64,000 nucleotides of DNA, taken from contig NZ_CP197401.1 of assembly GCF_052162025.1 (NCBI RefSeq), positions 2,666,001 through 2,730,000 on the forward strand. Reading direction: 5' to 3'. Shown here piece by piece: positions 18,082-27,337 of the stretch. Each line of letters starts with the position of its first letter. Within the stretch, counting starts at the first letter, position 1. The notes under the pieces are model-generated. The model was not told the DNA's origin and searched no databases. It worked only from the letters and a program-made list of their open reading frames with translations. The translations under genes were made by a program, and so were the position numbers. This DNA comes from Methylobacter sp015476545. Lineage in GTDB: Bacteria; Pseudomonadota; Gammaproteobacteria; Methylococcales; Methylomonadaceae.

Positions 18082-19178
18082 TTCCGTATGCCTTGCTGAG
18101 CTTGTCGTTTGTTGTGCATTTTTCGGAAAGGCGGGATGCATATGCTCGCTCTGGCCTCGTGCTCACTGCCGGCATAACCACGACCTTAATATTTCTAGCT
18201 CTATTACTGCGCCCAGTGATAGGTGACTCGTGGCGTTATTACCAATATTTTCTTGTATTGCGCAATATGGAGTTACAGGACGCGTTCAACTATCAGAGCG
18301 AATCAGATCCACTTTATGTATTACTCAACTGGACGACCGGCCAGTTGGGCGATAGCCAATGGTTACTATTCGGTGCTACGCTCCTGATCTTTATGGGTGT
18401 GTTCCTGTCGTCGGTTTACAAGCTAGCAGGACCAATCGGCGCATCAATCCTTCTGATGTGCTATATGGGTTACCCCTTCTTCATTGCATATGCTTCGAGT
18501 GGACTACGCCAAGGACTCTCCCTCGTGTTCCTACTAATGGCTTTTGTTGGCTTCCGCCAACAAAAGCTAACGGCATGGGCTTGGCTTCTGCTAGCTCCAT
18601 TTTGGCATTCCGGGGCATGGCTGGGCGTTGGGGTTACTGTTTTACATCAAGCAATGTGTCAATCTGTTTCAAGTGGCCGAATGCGCTGGGCGCTCGTGCT
18701 GGGCCTGCTGTTCGTGGCTGTTGGCTTGTCGGCTAGTGGCCTTAATGAATCAATTATGTCAGCTCTTCCAGAACTAATTTCACTTCGCCAGACGCATGAA
18801 ATTTACTTCAATAATAATGAGGAGATAGCTTATCGAACTGGCTTTCGCGCTGATTTTTTTCTCTTCTCGTTGTTGCCACTGATTACCGGATGGCTGTTGC
18901 GAAAAAAAGCACCCATCTTCAGTTACATGGGATCTGGCTGGTGGCTGTCGCTCTATTTAAGCCTCAATATTATTTACCATTTGTTTTCTTTTGTGCCATT
19001 CGCTGACCGATTTTCCGCCTTTTCCTGGTTTCTATTGCCGCTAGTAATATTGCTCCAAGTCATAGAAACGCGCAGCCGAAAAATGTTGGTATATTTTGTT
19101 GGAACAATCATGTTGATCAACGTAGTAATGTTGCAGTTTTATACTGGTTCATTCATTCGCATGCCGGAGGGATTGTGA
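18066..19178 (+). CDS. wzy: EpsG/Wzy-like polysaccharide polymerase
   Basis: A 370-residue protein with about 10 hydrophobic segments. The arrangement, with RPVIGDSWRYYQYFLVLRNM after TM2, YASSGLRQGLSLVFLLMAF in the middle and a FLFSLLPL stretch near the C-terminus, matches the EpsG family of O-antigen/EPS polymerases. It is the only Wzy candidate in the locus and lies among glycosyltransferase genes. It would join flipped repeat units in the periplasm. Wzy proteins are poorly conserved, so the call rests on topology, the EpsG motif and context. Confidence 0.75.
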   Translation: MHFLLIPYALLSLSFVVHFSERRDAYARSGLVLTAGITTTLIFLALLLRPVIGDSWRYYQYFLVLRNMELQDAFNYQSESDPLYVLLNWTTGQLGDSQWLLFGATLLIFMGVFLSSVYKLAGPIGASILLMCYMGYPFFIAYASSGLRQGLSLVFLLMAFVGFRQQKLTAWAWLLLAPFWHSGAWLGVGVTVLHQAMCQSVSSGRMRWALVLGLLFVAVGLSASGLNESIMSALPELISLRQTHEIYFNNNEEIAYRTGFRADFFLFSLLPLITGWLLRKKAPIFSYMGSGWWLSLYLSLNIIYHLFSFVPFADRFSAFSWFLLPLVILLQVIETRSRKMLVYFVGTIMLINVVMLQFYTGSFIRMPEGL

Positions 19179-20077
19179 TGAGTCAGATACAAGACAAGAA
19201 AGTATTACTGACAATTTTCACTCCGGCTTACAATCGAGCCAATCTGCTACCTCGAGTGTTCGATTCAATCTGTTCACAGGTTCATCCAGATGACCCAATT
19301 GAGTGGCTGGTGATTGATGATGGATCTACGGATAACACTGAAGCAGTTTTGGCGGAATTTGCTGACAAGCGCCCGGACTTGATCAGGTTCATACTTGTCA
19401 AGAACGGTGGCAAGCATCGCGCAATTAATTTGGCTGCGGAGCGGGCTAACGGTGATTGGGTCATGATAGTCGACAGTGACGATTACTTGGTCAATGGATC
19501 AATCAATCAAGTGTTAGAAACCATTCGCTTGGTTAATAGCGACCCTCGCATCGGACTCGTGCGTGCCTTGAGACAATTCCCGGAGCTTGGCATAGAGTAT
19601 AGTTTCGAAATGCCAACTAATCCTTGTAGTCATGCTGAATGGCTGCTTTCTCAACACCCGATTGATACAGCCGAGGTAATACGCAGAACAGCTCTTCAAA
19701 TGCATCCGTTCCCGGATATACCAGGCGAACGTTTCATGGCTGAAAGCTGGCTTTGGTACCATCTTGATCGGACTCACCTAACATTGTTCATCAATAGCCC
19801 ATGGATAGAATGTTTCTATCAGCCAGAGGGATTATCAGCCAGTAGTCGACGCATTAGGGCTAGCTCTCCGTGCAGTGCAATGGAAGTATATGCCGCGATG
19901 TTGGAATCGATTCTGCCTTGGCGTTTGCGAGTAAGGGCGTCAATCAATTGGTGGCGCTATCGGTACCATGCAAATAACCAACACAAAATCGCCGTATCGG
20001 AATTTCGAGCATCACACGTATTTGCATTGCCCGGATGGCTGATGTTCTTACACGACAGATTTCTCATTCAATGCTAA
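19178..20077 (+). CDS. Glycosyltransferase family 2
   Basis: A GT-A enzyme of about 299 residues. LTIFTPAYNRANLLPRVFDS and WLVIDDGSTDNT form the nucleotide site, and MIVDSDDYLVNGSI near residue 95 is the DxD motif. The ATG at 19178 overlaps the polymerase stop codon as ATGA-type coupling and follows a GGAGG site at 19166-19170, which favours it over the GTG at 19175. Donor and acceptor are not known. Confidence 0.87.
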   Translation: MSQIQDKKVLLTIFTPAYNRANLLPRVFDSICSQVHPDDPIEWLVIDDGSTDNTEAVLAEFADKRPDLIRFILVKNGGKHRAINLAAERANGDWVMIVDSDDYLVNGSINQVLETIRLVNSDPRIGLVRALRQFPELGIEYSFEMPTNPCSHAEWLLSQHPIDTAEVIRRTALQMHPFPDIPGERFMAESWLWYHLDRTHLTLFINSPWIECFYQPEGLSASSRRIRASSPCSAMEVYAAMLESILPWRLRVRASINWWRYRYHANNQHKIAVSEFRASHVFALPGWLMFLHDRFLIQC

Positions 20078-20168
20078 ACCTGTTGATAACTATGCTCTGG
20101 AGAGAGCTATCAATTGATAAGGACACAGCCCGTTATCTATCCATTCCTATTTGTTTTACAAGATACAA

Positions 20169-21239
20169 ATGAGATTACTTTTATTGCCTCGATACAATCG
20201 TCTAGGGGCTAGCAGTCGTGTCCGCTTCTTGCAATATCTGCCTTGGTTAGAGGAGGCGGACGTTAGTGTGACTATTTCACCTCTGTTTTCAGATACTTAT
20301 GTATCAGGATTGCAACGCAACAGCCGTAAACTGGGCAACGTAGCACTGGCATATGCTGGACGAATCAAAGCATTGTTAGGCAGCGGATCGTTTGATCTAG
20401 TATGGATTGAAAAAGAGGCTCTCCCCTGGTTGCCAGCTTGGATCGAGCGAGCGTTAATGTCAAACGGTATTCCTTTTATTCTGGACTATGACGACGCCGT
20501 TTTCCACTATTACGACCTGCACTGCAATCCCCTAGTGAAAACTATATTAGGTGATAAACATCCTGCATTGATGCGAGGCGCGGCCCTAGTCGTTACGGGC
20601 AACAAGTATTTGGCCAAATTTGCTAAGCAGTCTGGAGCTAAGCATGTTGAGATTTTGCCTACGGTAATTGATCTGGACCGCTACCCTGCTCCTATACAAA
20701 GATCAGCGACAGATAAATCATTACCGCCTTGTGTCGGCTGGATTGGTCAGCGCAGCACAGCATCTTTTCTTGAACCTTATAAACAGCTTTTTGAGCGCCT
20801 TCTATCCGCTGGTCAAGCACGCTTTACTGCGATTGGCATTGATGCCCTATCTCTCGGCTTGCCCATGGAGTCCATCCCATGGACTGAGAAGACTGAGGCA
20901 TCTTCTATTGCCAGTTTCGATATCGGTATCATGCCGCTGGTGGACGAGCCGTTCGAGCGCGGCAAATGCGGCTACAAACTCATTCAGTACATGGCCTGCG
21001 GTTTGCCGGTGGTAGCCTCTCCTGTGGGAGTGAATTGCCAGATCGTTGAGCATGGCGTGAACGGTTTTCTGGCCGAAACGCCTGAGCAATGGGAGCAAGC
21101 ACTGCAAATGCTGTTAGTAGACGAAGGTCTACGTCAGCGCATGGGGTTGGCGGGCAGGCAGAAAGTCGAACAACACTATTGTATTCAGGTTACCGGGCCT
21201 AAATTAACGAAGCTGCTAATAGATGCGGCCAGTGCCTGA
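20169..21239 (+). CDS. Glycosyltransferase (GT4-like)
   Basis: A protein of about 356 residues starting MRLLLLPRYNRLGASSRVRF. The SSRVR element is seen in many GT4 enzymes that begin this way. ILDYDDAVFHYYD lies near residue 110, and GKCGYKLIQYMACGLPVVAS is the C-terminal donor-binding motif. ATG at 20169 is chosen over the upstream TTG because the first residues then match the family start. It lies just before the AsnB-like gene. Confidence 0.85.
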   Translation: MRLLLLPRYNRLGASSRVRFLQYLPWLEEADVSVTISPLFSDTYVSGLQRNSRKLGNVALAYAGRIKALLGSGSFDLVWIEKEALPWLPAWIERALMSNGIPFILDYDDAVFHYYDLHCNPLVKTILGDKHPALMRGAALVVTGNKYLAKFAKQSGAKHVEILPTVIDLDRYPAPIQRSATDKSLPPCVGWIGQRSTASFLEPYKQLFERLLSAGQARFTAIGIDALSLGLPMESIPWTEKTEASSIASFDIGIMPLVDEPFERGKCGYKLIQYMACGLPVVASPVGVNCQIVEHGVNGFLAETPEQWEQALQMLLVDEGLRQRMGLAGRQKVEQHYCIQVTGPKLTKLLIDAASA

Positions 21240-21336
21240 TCATCAAAAAGACGAGAATAAATCGTAAATCTCAAGATAAAGCTCTAATTATGAATAAAGT
21301 TAACTTTATTCTGAAATTCTCAAGGTAAATAAATTA

Positions 21337-23292
21337 ATGTGTGGATTGACTGGCTTTTGGCAAGCCAAAAATTTTTCTGCTGACACTGCTTCTGCTGTTG
21401 CCGAACGAATGGCTGATCGTATTGCTCATCGAGGCCCCGATGATAACGGCATATGGGTGGATGAAAATTCAGGCATTGCACTGGCGCATCGTCGCCTGGC
21501 GATTGTTGATCTTTCCCCTGCAGGCCATCAGCCTATGGTTTCGTCCTCTGGGCGCTATGTACTGGTTTTTAATGGTGAGATTTACAATCATCTCAGCTTA
21601 CGTGCGGAACTGGAAAAAATAACCAGCCGATATTGGCGCGGGCATTCCGATACGGAAACGCTACTGTCGGGATTTGAAATCTGGGGCATTGAAGCAACGC
21701 TGCAAAAAACAGTGGGCATGTTCGCCATTGCGCTGTGGGATAGACAGGAAAAAACACTGACTCTGGCACGGGATCGCATGGGCGAAAAGCCGCTTTACTA
21801 TGGCTTTCAAAATAGCACTTTTCTGTTTGGTTCAGAATTGAAAGCGCTTAAAGCGCATCCTGATTTTGTCGGTGAAATTAACCGTGATGTGATTTGCCTC
21901 TATCTCAGACATTGCTATATACCGGCGCCCTATTCCATTTATAGAGGCATTCATAAACTGCTGCCTGGCTCCTATCTTCAGCTTCTGCTTAATCAGGACT
22001 TCAATCCGTTAACCATGCCAACGCCTAAAGCGTACTGGCGTTTGGAAGATGTTGTCGCGAGAGGTCTCGCGCAACCTTTTGCAGGCTCGGACATGGAAGC
22101 CATCGCAGCCCTGGATGCGCAATTGAAGCAGTCCATTGGCCTGCAAATGATGGCGGATGTGCCTTTGGGCGCTTTTCTGTCAGGCGGCATCGATTCATCG
22201 ACGATTGTGGCGTTAATGCAGGCGCAATCCAATCGTCCGGTCAAGACTTTTTCGATCGGTTTTTCTGAGGCGGGTTATAACGAAGCCGAATATGCCCAGG
22301 CCGTCGCTGCCCATCTTAAGACAGACCATACGGAACTTTACGTTTCGCCGGCTGATAGTATGCAAGTTATACCCAAGCTTGGAAGTATGTATGATGAGCC
22401 TTTCGCCGATTCTTCTCAAATCCCTACCTTTTTAGTAGCGCAAATGGCGCGCGAACATGTCACGGTATCTTTGTCCGGCGATGCGGGAGACGAGCTGTTT
22501 TGCGGATATAATCGTTATATATTGGCTGATCAATGGGATAAGGTTTCCAAAGTGCCCTTCGGGATGAGGCAAGCGACAGGCCGCTTGATAAGTAAGATAG
22601 GGCCTGCTGCATGGGAAGGCATCTTTCAGCAAATCGGCAAAGTTGTGGCTTTACCTGCCAATATGGGCCAAAAACTCGACAAACTGGCGATACGGCTAGA
22701 GTCGGCAGATCGTGTTGAAGATTTGTACTATAGCCTGATATCTGAAATTAAGCATCCGGAACAAGCGCTTATTAACGCTAAAGAACCTTTAACCTGGCTT
22801 GTTAAATCCGGACTCAACATGTCATTTTCTGATGCCAAGCTGCACATGATGTATCTGGATGGCATGACATATTTACCCGGCGATATTTTAACCAAGGTTG
22901 ACCGCGCTGCGATGGCTGTCAGTTTAGAAACACGGGTGCCCTTTCTTGATCAGAATATCATTGAATTGGCTTGGTCACTGCCTTTATCGATGAAGTTTCG
23001 TGACGGCCAAACTAAATGGTTATTAAGACAGGTATTGTATCAGTATGTACCCAAACAGCTTATCGAAAGACCCAAAACGGGTTTTGGCATCCCTCTGGGT
23101 GAATGGCTAAGGGGACCGCTTCGGAGCTGGGCTGAAGGTTTATTAAATGAAAATCGTCTCCAGCAAGAAGGTTTTTTTAATGTATCGTTTGTACGTGAGC
23201 TATGGCAGGAACATCTCTCAGGCAAACGCAATGGGCAAGTTTTGCTTTGGAATATATTGATGTTTCAGGCATGGCTGGAAGGTGAACATTAA
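21337..23292 (+). CDS. asnB: AsnB-family glutamine amidotransferase (asparagine synthetase-like)
   Basis: A 651-residue protein with an N-terminal class II glutaminase domain (MCGLTGFW, Cys2 nucleophile; HRGPDDNG; FNGEIYNH) and a C-terminal ATP-pyrophosphatase domain (GAFLSGGIDSSTIVAL near 285, then SGDAGDELFCGYNRY). Classical AsnB makes asparagine. In polysaccharide loci relatives such as WbpS amidate uronic acids, and the TviB/TviC and Ugd enzymes here supply such acids. I therefore favour a role in making a uronamide residue, while biosynthetic asparagine synthesis cannot be excluded. It is somewhat longer than AsnB of E. coli. Confidence 0.88.
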   Translation: MCGLTGFWQAKNFSADTASAVAERMADRIAHRGPDDNGIWVDENSGIALAHRRLAIVDLSPAGHQPMVSSSGRYVLVFNGEIYNHLSLRAELEKITSRYWRGHSDTETLLSGFEIWGIEATLQKTVGMFAIALWDRQEKTLTLARDRMGEKPLYYGFQNSTFLFGSELKALKAHPDFVGEINRDVICLYLRHCYIPAPYSIYRGIHKLLPGSYLQLLLNQDFNPLTMPTPKAYWRLEDVVARGLAQPFAGSDMEAIAALDAQLKQSIGLQMMADVPLGAFLSGGIDSSTIVALMQAQSNRPVKTFSIGFSEAGYNEAEYAQAVAAHLKTDHTELYVSPADSMQVIPKLGSMYDEPFADSSQIPTFLVAQMAREHVTVSLSGDAGDELFCGYNRYILADQWDKVSKVPFGMRQATGRLISKIGPAAWEGIFQQIGKVVALPANMGQKLDKLAIRLESADRVEDLYYSLISEIKHPEQALINAKEPLTWLVKSGLNMSFSDAKLHMMYLDGMTYLPGDILTKVDRAAMAVSLETRVPFLDQNIIELAWSLPLSMKFRDGQTKWLLRQVLYQYVPKQLIERPKTGFGIPLGEWLRGPLRSWAEGLLNENRLQQEGFFNVSFVRELWQEHLSGKRNGQVLLWNILMFQAWLEGEH

Positions 23293-23463
23293 TTTTTGAT
23301 TATTAGATGCTTATTGATTCATCTGATCTTGCTTTCATTTGCTGTATTCATCAAAAGCCTCAACTTGACCCCGTTTTGGGCATTTAATTATATGAATATC
23401 TTATATGTTTAAAATTTTTAAACAATTGAATCACTCACTACTGAGTAGATTAACATTATATTG

Positions 23464-24078
23464 ATGTATCCAGAGAGTAAGCATTGCAAAGGATTTAAAT
23501 TTGTTGTTGGTTTTTGTTTAGGAACTGTATTAGTCTGTGTTATAGCGGCTTACTTTATATTACAAATTGATTACTGGCTGGTAGTTGAGAACAGACCGGT
23601 TAACGCTGACATGATTGTTATCTTGGGCGGTGACCCAGGAAGTCGCTTACGCAAAGGGCTCAATCTGTATGATCAGGGCTTTGCTCATCGATTATTACTA
23701 ATCGATAAAGAAACCAGCGCTTGGGCGCATGTTACTCATAATGGTTGTAAAGATTGCGTATTAGATGGTAAAAATGTTGTTATTCTCTCGGGCTCAACAT
23801 CTACTTTTACCGATGCTAGCATAGTTAAGACCTATTGCCTTGAGCATGGTATTAAATCCCTTTTGGTCGTTACCGATCCCTATCATACACGTCGGGTTTC
23901 GTTAACTTTTTCGAATGAGTTTAAACATAGCAACGTTTCATTTACTGTAATAAGTTCTGACGATTATAATTTTTTGCTTTCTCCAGGAAATCACTGGTGG
24001 TCGGATCCAGCTACCCTGGAAATAGTTTGGCTGGAAATGATTAAGTGTGTTTACGTCATAGCATCGCTCCCACACTGA
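23464..24078 (+). CDS. DUF218 (ElyC/SanA/YdcF-like) membrane-anchored protein
   Basis: A protein of about 204 residues with one N-terminal membrane helix (FVVGFCLGTVLVCVIAAYFI) followed by a DUF218 domain: ADMIVILGGDPGSRLRKGLNLY, ILSGSTSTFTDA and LLVVTDPYHTRRVSLTF are the usual conserved blocks. Members act in envelope and undecaprenyl-linked glycan homeostasis, but the reaction is unclear. It lies between the AsnB-like gene and a promoter-leader region. ATG at 23464 is preferred to the TTG at 23461. Confidence 0.8.
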   Translation: MYPESKHCKGFKFVVGFCLGTVLVCVIAAYFILQIDYWLVVENRPVNADMIVILGGDPGSRLRKGLNLYDQGFAHRLLLIDKETSAWAHVTHNGCKDCVLDGKNVVILSGSTSTFTDASIVKTYCLEHGIKSLLVVTDPYHTRRVSLTFSNEFKHSNVSFTVISSDDYNFLLSPGNHWWSDPATLEIVWLEMIKCVYVIASLPH

Positions 24079-24423
24079 ATATACCATTCAATGTTTCCTT
24101 CTTAATCGCAGTGCGCGGTCCATATTGTCCTCTTAACTTCTATTGACATTAATTATTATATTTATCAATTTTAACTATATTTGACAAATTTATTATATTT
24201 ATCTTTATAATAGGCAAACAGCCGCATAATTTAATTATTTCAGATCGCTATCAACCAATATCGCTGAAATATTTTATATGCAAGACATCATGTATTTTAT
24301 TTTTTGTCGTATATCGATCGCTCCGGTTGGTGATCGATAACACCTGTTATAAATGCATACTTCCTATCAAGTTGATTTTTGCAATCTCAAGCTCATCGTT
24401 TGGTTAAAATTTAAGAAGGGCTA
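24079..24423 (+). promoter_or_regulatory. Promoter-leader region, copy 2 of 3
   Basis: TTGACA at 24181-24186 and TATAAT at 24206-24211 form a promoter with a 19-nt spacer. Just downstream is the perfect palindrome ATAATT-T-AATTAT (24226-24238), a candidate operator. CTGAAA at 24264 and TATGCAAG (24276-24283) correspond to the leader block seen at 26105 and, more weakly, 6629. An ATTTG-A-CAAAT palindrome overlaps the -35. The transcript would lead into the glycosyltransferase gene at 24424, so this gene is likely a separate transcription unit. Confidence 0.6.
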
Positions 24424-25563
24424 ATGAAAATTCTGATTTCGCTCAACACAGCCTGGAATTTATTAAACTTCCGGGCTGGCCTCATTCGTGCCCTGGCTGC
24501 AGAAGGTTATGAAGTCGTCGCCGTAGCGCCCTACGACGACCACGCCTTACAGCTTCCTGATCTTGGCTGTCGATATTTGCCGTTAGAAATGGACAACCAA
24601 GGCACGCATCCAGGGCGTGACGCCTTGCTGTTTTGGCGTTTCTTGCGCTTGTTTATGCGTGAGCGGCCCAATGTCTATCTGGGTTACACCGTCAAGCCGA
24701 ACGTGTTCGGCTCACTGGCTGCTCGTGCGCTCGGCATTCCTGTTATTAACAATATTGCAGGCCTTGGGGCTGTATTCATCAGGGACGGGTGGCTTGTCAA
24801 ACTTGTCCGCAGACTTTATCGCTTAGCCCTGGGCCGTTCGGCGAAAGTATTTTTCCAGAACGATGATGACCGCCAATTATTCACGACGGGCGGACTGGTT
24901 CGGGCTGAAATCACGGATCTTTTGCCGGGTTCCGGCATTGATTTGACCAAATTTTCGGTAGCTCCGAGCCATTCCCTAACCGGCACGGATCGGAAATTCC
25001 GTTTCTTGTTGATTGCCAGAATGTTGTGGGACAAAGGCGTTGGGGAATATGTTGAAGCGGCTAGAATAATACGCAAACGCTGGCCGCAGGCTGAGTGTTG
25101 CTTGCTTGGGTTTGTGGATGTCCAAAATCCCGCTGCGATTTCCCGTGAACAAATGGATTCCTGGGTAGAGGAAGGGATTGTGAATTATCTTGGGGTGAGC
25201 GATGACGTGCGCCCTGAAATAGCGGTAGCGGATTGTGTTGTTCTGCCCTCCTATAGGGAAGGCACGCCGCGTGCTTTATTGGAAGCCGCCGCCATGGGCC
25301 GGCCTATCATCACCACTGATGCAGTAGGCTGCCGCGAAGTGGTTGATGACGGGCATAACGGCTTTCTTTGCAAACTGCGCGATGCCGGGGACCTGGCAGA
25401 AAAAATGGAGCTTATGCTGTCGCTCAGCGATGAGCAGCGGCGTGAGATGGGGCAGCGCGGCCGTGAAAAAATGGAACGCCAATTTGACGAGCGGATTGTC
25501 ATCGAGAAATATCTGAAGGCTATTCAAGACATTCTGTCACGGCAAACAGCGCAGTCAAACTGA
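24424..25563 (+). CDS. Glycosyltransferase family 4 (PglA/WbuB-like)
   Basis: A 379-residue GT4 enzyme. MKILISLNTAWNLLNFRAGL, GYTVKPNVFGSLAARALGIP and INNIAGLGAVF near residue 120 are typical of PglA-like enzymes that add HexNAc or related sugars to lipid-linked intermediates. LLPGSGIDLTKFS and PSYREGTPRALLEAAAMGRP complete the donor site. It follows an AAGGG ribosome site and its own promoter-leader region. This may be the second sugar addition after WecA; that is an inference. Confidence 0.87.
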   Translation: MKILISLNTAWNLLNFRAGLIRALAAEGYEVVAVAPYDDHALQLPDLGCRYLPLEMDNQGTHPGRDALLFWRFLRLFMRERPNVYLGYTVKPNVFGSLAARALGIPVINNIAGLGAVFIRDGWLVKLVRRLYRLALGRSAKVFFQNDDDRQLFTTGGLVRAEITDLLPGSGIDLTKFSVAPSHSLTGTDRKFRFLLIARMLWDKGVGEYVEAARIIRKRWPQAECCLLGFVDVQNPAAISREQMDSWVEEGIVNYLGVSDDVRPEIAVADCVVLPSYREGTPRALLEAAAMGRPIITTDAVGCREVVDDGHNGFLCKLRDAGDLAEKMELMLSLSDEQRREMGQRGREKMERQFDERIVIEKYLKAIQDILSRQTAQSN

Positions 25564-25584
25564 AGCTGCATTACCGAATGGGAG

Positions 25585-25649
25585 CTTGCTGAGCATTTTC
25601 CGGCATTTGAGGGATCGCTTATCTTCCATATTGCATCATGCTCAGCAAG
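25585..25649. repeat. Inverted repeat after glycosyltransferase gene
   Basis: CTTGCTGAGCAT (25585-25596) is perfectly inverted as ATGCTCAGCAAG (25638-25649), with 41 bases between. It starts about 20 bp after the gene's stop codon. It may act as a transcript-end or RNA-stability hairpin; a short T-rich stretch (CTTTCTTT) follows. Confidence 0.5.
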
Positions 25650-25795
25650 GACGCCTTTCTTTAATTGGCATGCGATGTTTCCTTGCATGCCTTTCAATCG
25701 AGCAGAAATTCGCCGCAGCCAGACGGCTTGCAGGTTAAGTTGTTAAACCGATCCTTACAGTGACCTCGTCGCCTGAACAGGGATGCGTGTGTGTA

Positions 25796-25950
25796 GGTGG
25801 GAATTCATTCGCACTACAGAGGCCTGTACACGGGCTTTTATCCCAGGTCGAATACCCTCAAGGGGCACAAGTGAATTCGACCCTACAGTTTACCATCGCA
25901 CTGGCGTTACTTTTTAAGTTCGTCTCAATTCAACTGATGCGTAACATCAG
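25796..25950 (-). repeat. Diverged family A repeat with shared subrepeat
   Basis: 25796-25887 is an inverted copy of the subrepeat at 226-318 with only scattered differences. The right edge ends in GCGTAACATCAG at 25950, the same end as the other family A elements, and the stretch before it aligns with their right arms. The left edge is unclear. Confidence 0.6.
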
Positions 25951-26024
25951 CTATTCAATGCCTTTTATTATACTCAACTTTGAGTGGCCCCATATTTGTC
26001 AAATCTATCACTTTTAAACGAAAA

Positions 26025-26110
26025 TTGGCGTATATGTTGTATTTTTCGCTATAATATCAAAGTCGCATAATTCAATTATTTAGGTTGCCGTTAGCCGGTA
26101 TTTGTTGAAA
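26025..26110 (+). promoter_or_regulatory. Promoter-leader region, copy 3 of 3 (before wzb)
   Basis: TTGGCG at 26025-26030 and TATAAT at 26050-26055 have the same 19-nt spacing as the copy at 24181. The palindrome ATAATT-C-AATTAT lies at 26066-26078, TTGAAA at 26105, and TATGCAAGGCAT follows. It may drive wzb-wza-wzc despite the long, partly decayed leader before wzb. Confidence 0.55.
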
Positions 26111-26299
26111 CACCTCGTATGCAAGGCATTTATACATAGGCTGAAGAGGTGAGAAAAACCAATCTGATAATTGAGAGCTTATGATTATAAGGATTGCAGT
26201 TTTAGAGAGGTAATGGATTTGCTTGCATCAACGCCAATCAAAAATCTCTCTTCTGAAGAGGAATCTCGGTTTCAAAAATTGAGGACTAGCCAAAACAAA

Positions 26300-26490
26300 A
26301 TGCCTATTTATCCTTGTATAATATGTCTCTATGTTTTTCCGTAACATTATTAGCTGCTTAATGTCAAGGCCTAGTGTGACCAGAGGCGTAGAGCTGGCTG
26401 CCCAAACCGTGAGAATTCCAAAGGAGTTTCCCCTAGCCAGAGTTCAACAATCTGCTTTAGTATTTTCTCAACTTCCACAAGCATTAATCA
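26300..26490 (+). pseudogene. Decayed 5' fragment of a wecA duplicate
   Basis: The DNA aligns with wecA around its start. ATGTTTTTCCGTAACATTAT here matches ATGTTTTTTCATGACGTTAT at 6847, and the later AAGGAG...ACAATCT...TTCTCAA pattern (26418-26472) matches AAGGAG...ACAATCT...TTCTCAA in wecA codons ~45-63. The distance from the conserved TTGAAA block to this ATG is about 226 bp, against 218 bp in the real gene. The frame has lost the WecA motifs, so it is a pseudogene fragment, not a gene. Confidence 0.6.
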
Positions 26491-26786
26491 AGGCTGGCTT
26501 TGGCATCGATAATATTGGGATCATAAACAGATATTCAATATATTGGTCTGGCTCATATTACAACCTTCTAATAAAAATGCATTAAAACGTATATTTCTAA
26601 ATCATTAAAAGGTTTTTTACAATTTCTCACATGACTTAATAGTATTAAAAATAATTAGTGCGACCAACCCAACTAAATAATATTGTTGTTTATTAAAACA
26701 ATATAAAGCCGCTAATATCTATTTTTATAAAAGCAAAATTTAATCGTATTCAGCATAATTAATAATAACCAAAAAATAGGTATTAC

Positions 26787-27227
26787 ATGTTTAGCAATAT
26801 ACTTGTTGTCTGCGTAGGAAACATATGCCGTAGCCCAATGGCAGAAAGCCTTTTAAGAAAAGCCCTCAATGATATTGATAAAAAAAACTGCATAGTCAGC
26901 TCGGCCGGCCTTAATGCGCTAGTTGGCAAAAAACCGGATTCTGCGGCTTGTCAATTAATGCAAAGCAAAGGCATAGACATTTCACTTCACCGGGCCTGTC
27001 AGCTGAATAAGGAAATGATCAGGAAATCCGATTTAATTCTGGTGATGGAATCGTCCCATAAAACATCTATTGAGGCCGAAGAGCCTACTGCAAAAGGCAA
27101 AGTATTTAGATTGGGCGAATGGGGCGGATTTGATATACCGGATCCTTACAAACAGGATCTAAAGGTCTTCGAATCGACGCTGAAATTAATTGAGCAGGGA
27201 GTAGCTCAATGGATTGAGAAACTATAA
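26787..27227 (+). CDS. wzb: Low-molecular-weight protein tyrosine phosphatase (Wzb)
   Basis: A 146-residue cytoplasmic phosphatase. VVCVGNICRSPMAESLLRKA contains the C-x4-CRS P-loop with the nucleophilic cysteine near residue 9, and DIPDPYKQD near 113 contains the general-acid aspartate. It should dephosphorylate the tyrosine cluster of the Wzc kinase encoded two genes later and so control chain length and export. Gene order wzb-wza-wzc differs slightly from E. coli wza-wzb-wzc. Confidence 0.93.
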   Translation: MFSNILVVCVGNICRSPMAESLLRKALNDIDKKNCIVSSAGLNALVGKKPDSAACQLMQSKGIDISLHRACQLNKEMIRKSDLILVMESSHKTSIEAEEPTAKGKVFRLGEWGGFDIPDPYKQDLKVFESTLKLIEQGVAQWIEKL

Positions 27228-27337
27228 GTTATTGTTATTTATTATCAAATAAAAAATATGCATACCTGCAACCATGACAATGCGCATGCAAAGATATGCA
27301 TTTAAGTTCACATGCATCAAGAAAAATTAAACTGATT

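Larger units (their letters stand above)
25564..26786. other. Long non-coding interval with repeats and decayed wecA copy
   Basis: This 1.2-kb gap holds a long inverted repeat (25585-25649), a diverged family A repeat ending at 25950, a copy of the EPS promoter-leader (26025-26130) and a decayed fragment matching the 5' part of wecA (about 26300-26490). The last ~200 bp before wzb are AT-rich without recognisable features. Confidence 0.6.

Noticed and set aside
26331..26585. 84-codon frame before wzb as a gene
   Set aside because: Its DNA aligns with the start of wecA but the motifs are lost; it is better explained as a pseudogene fragment.
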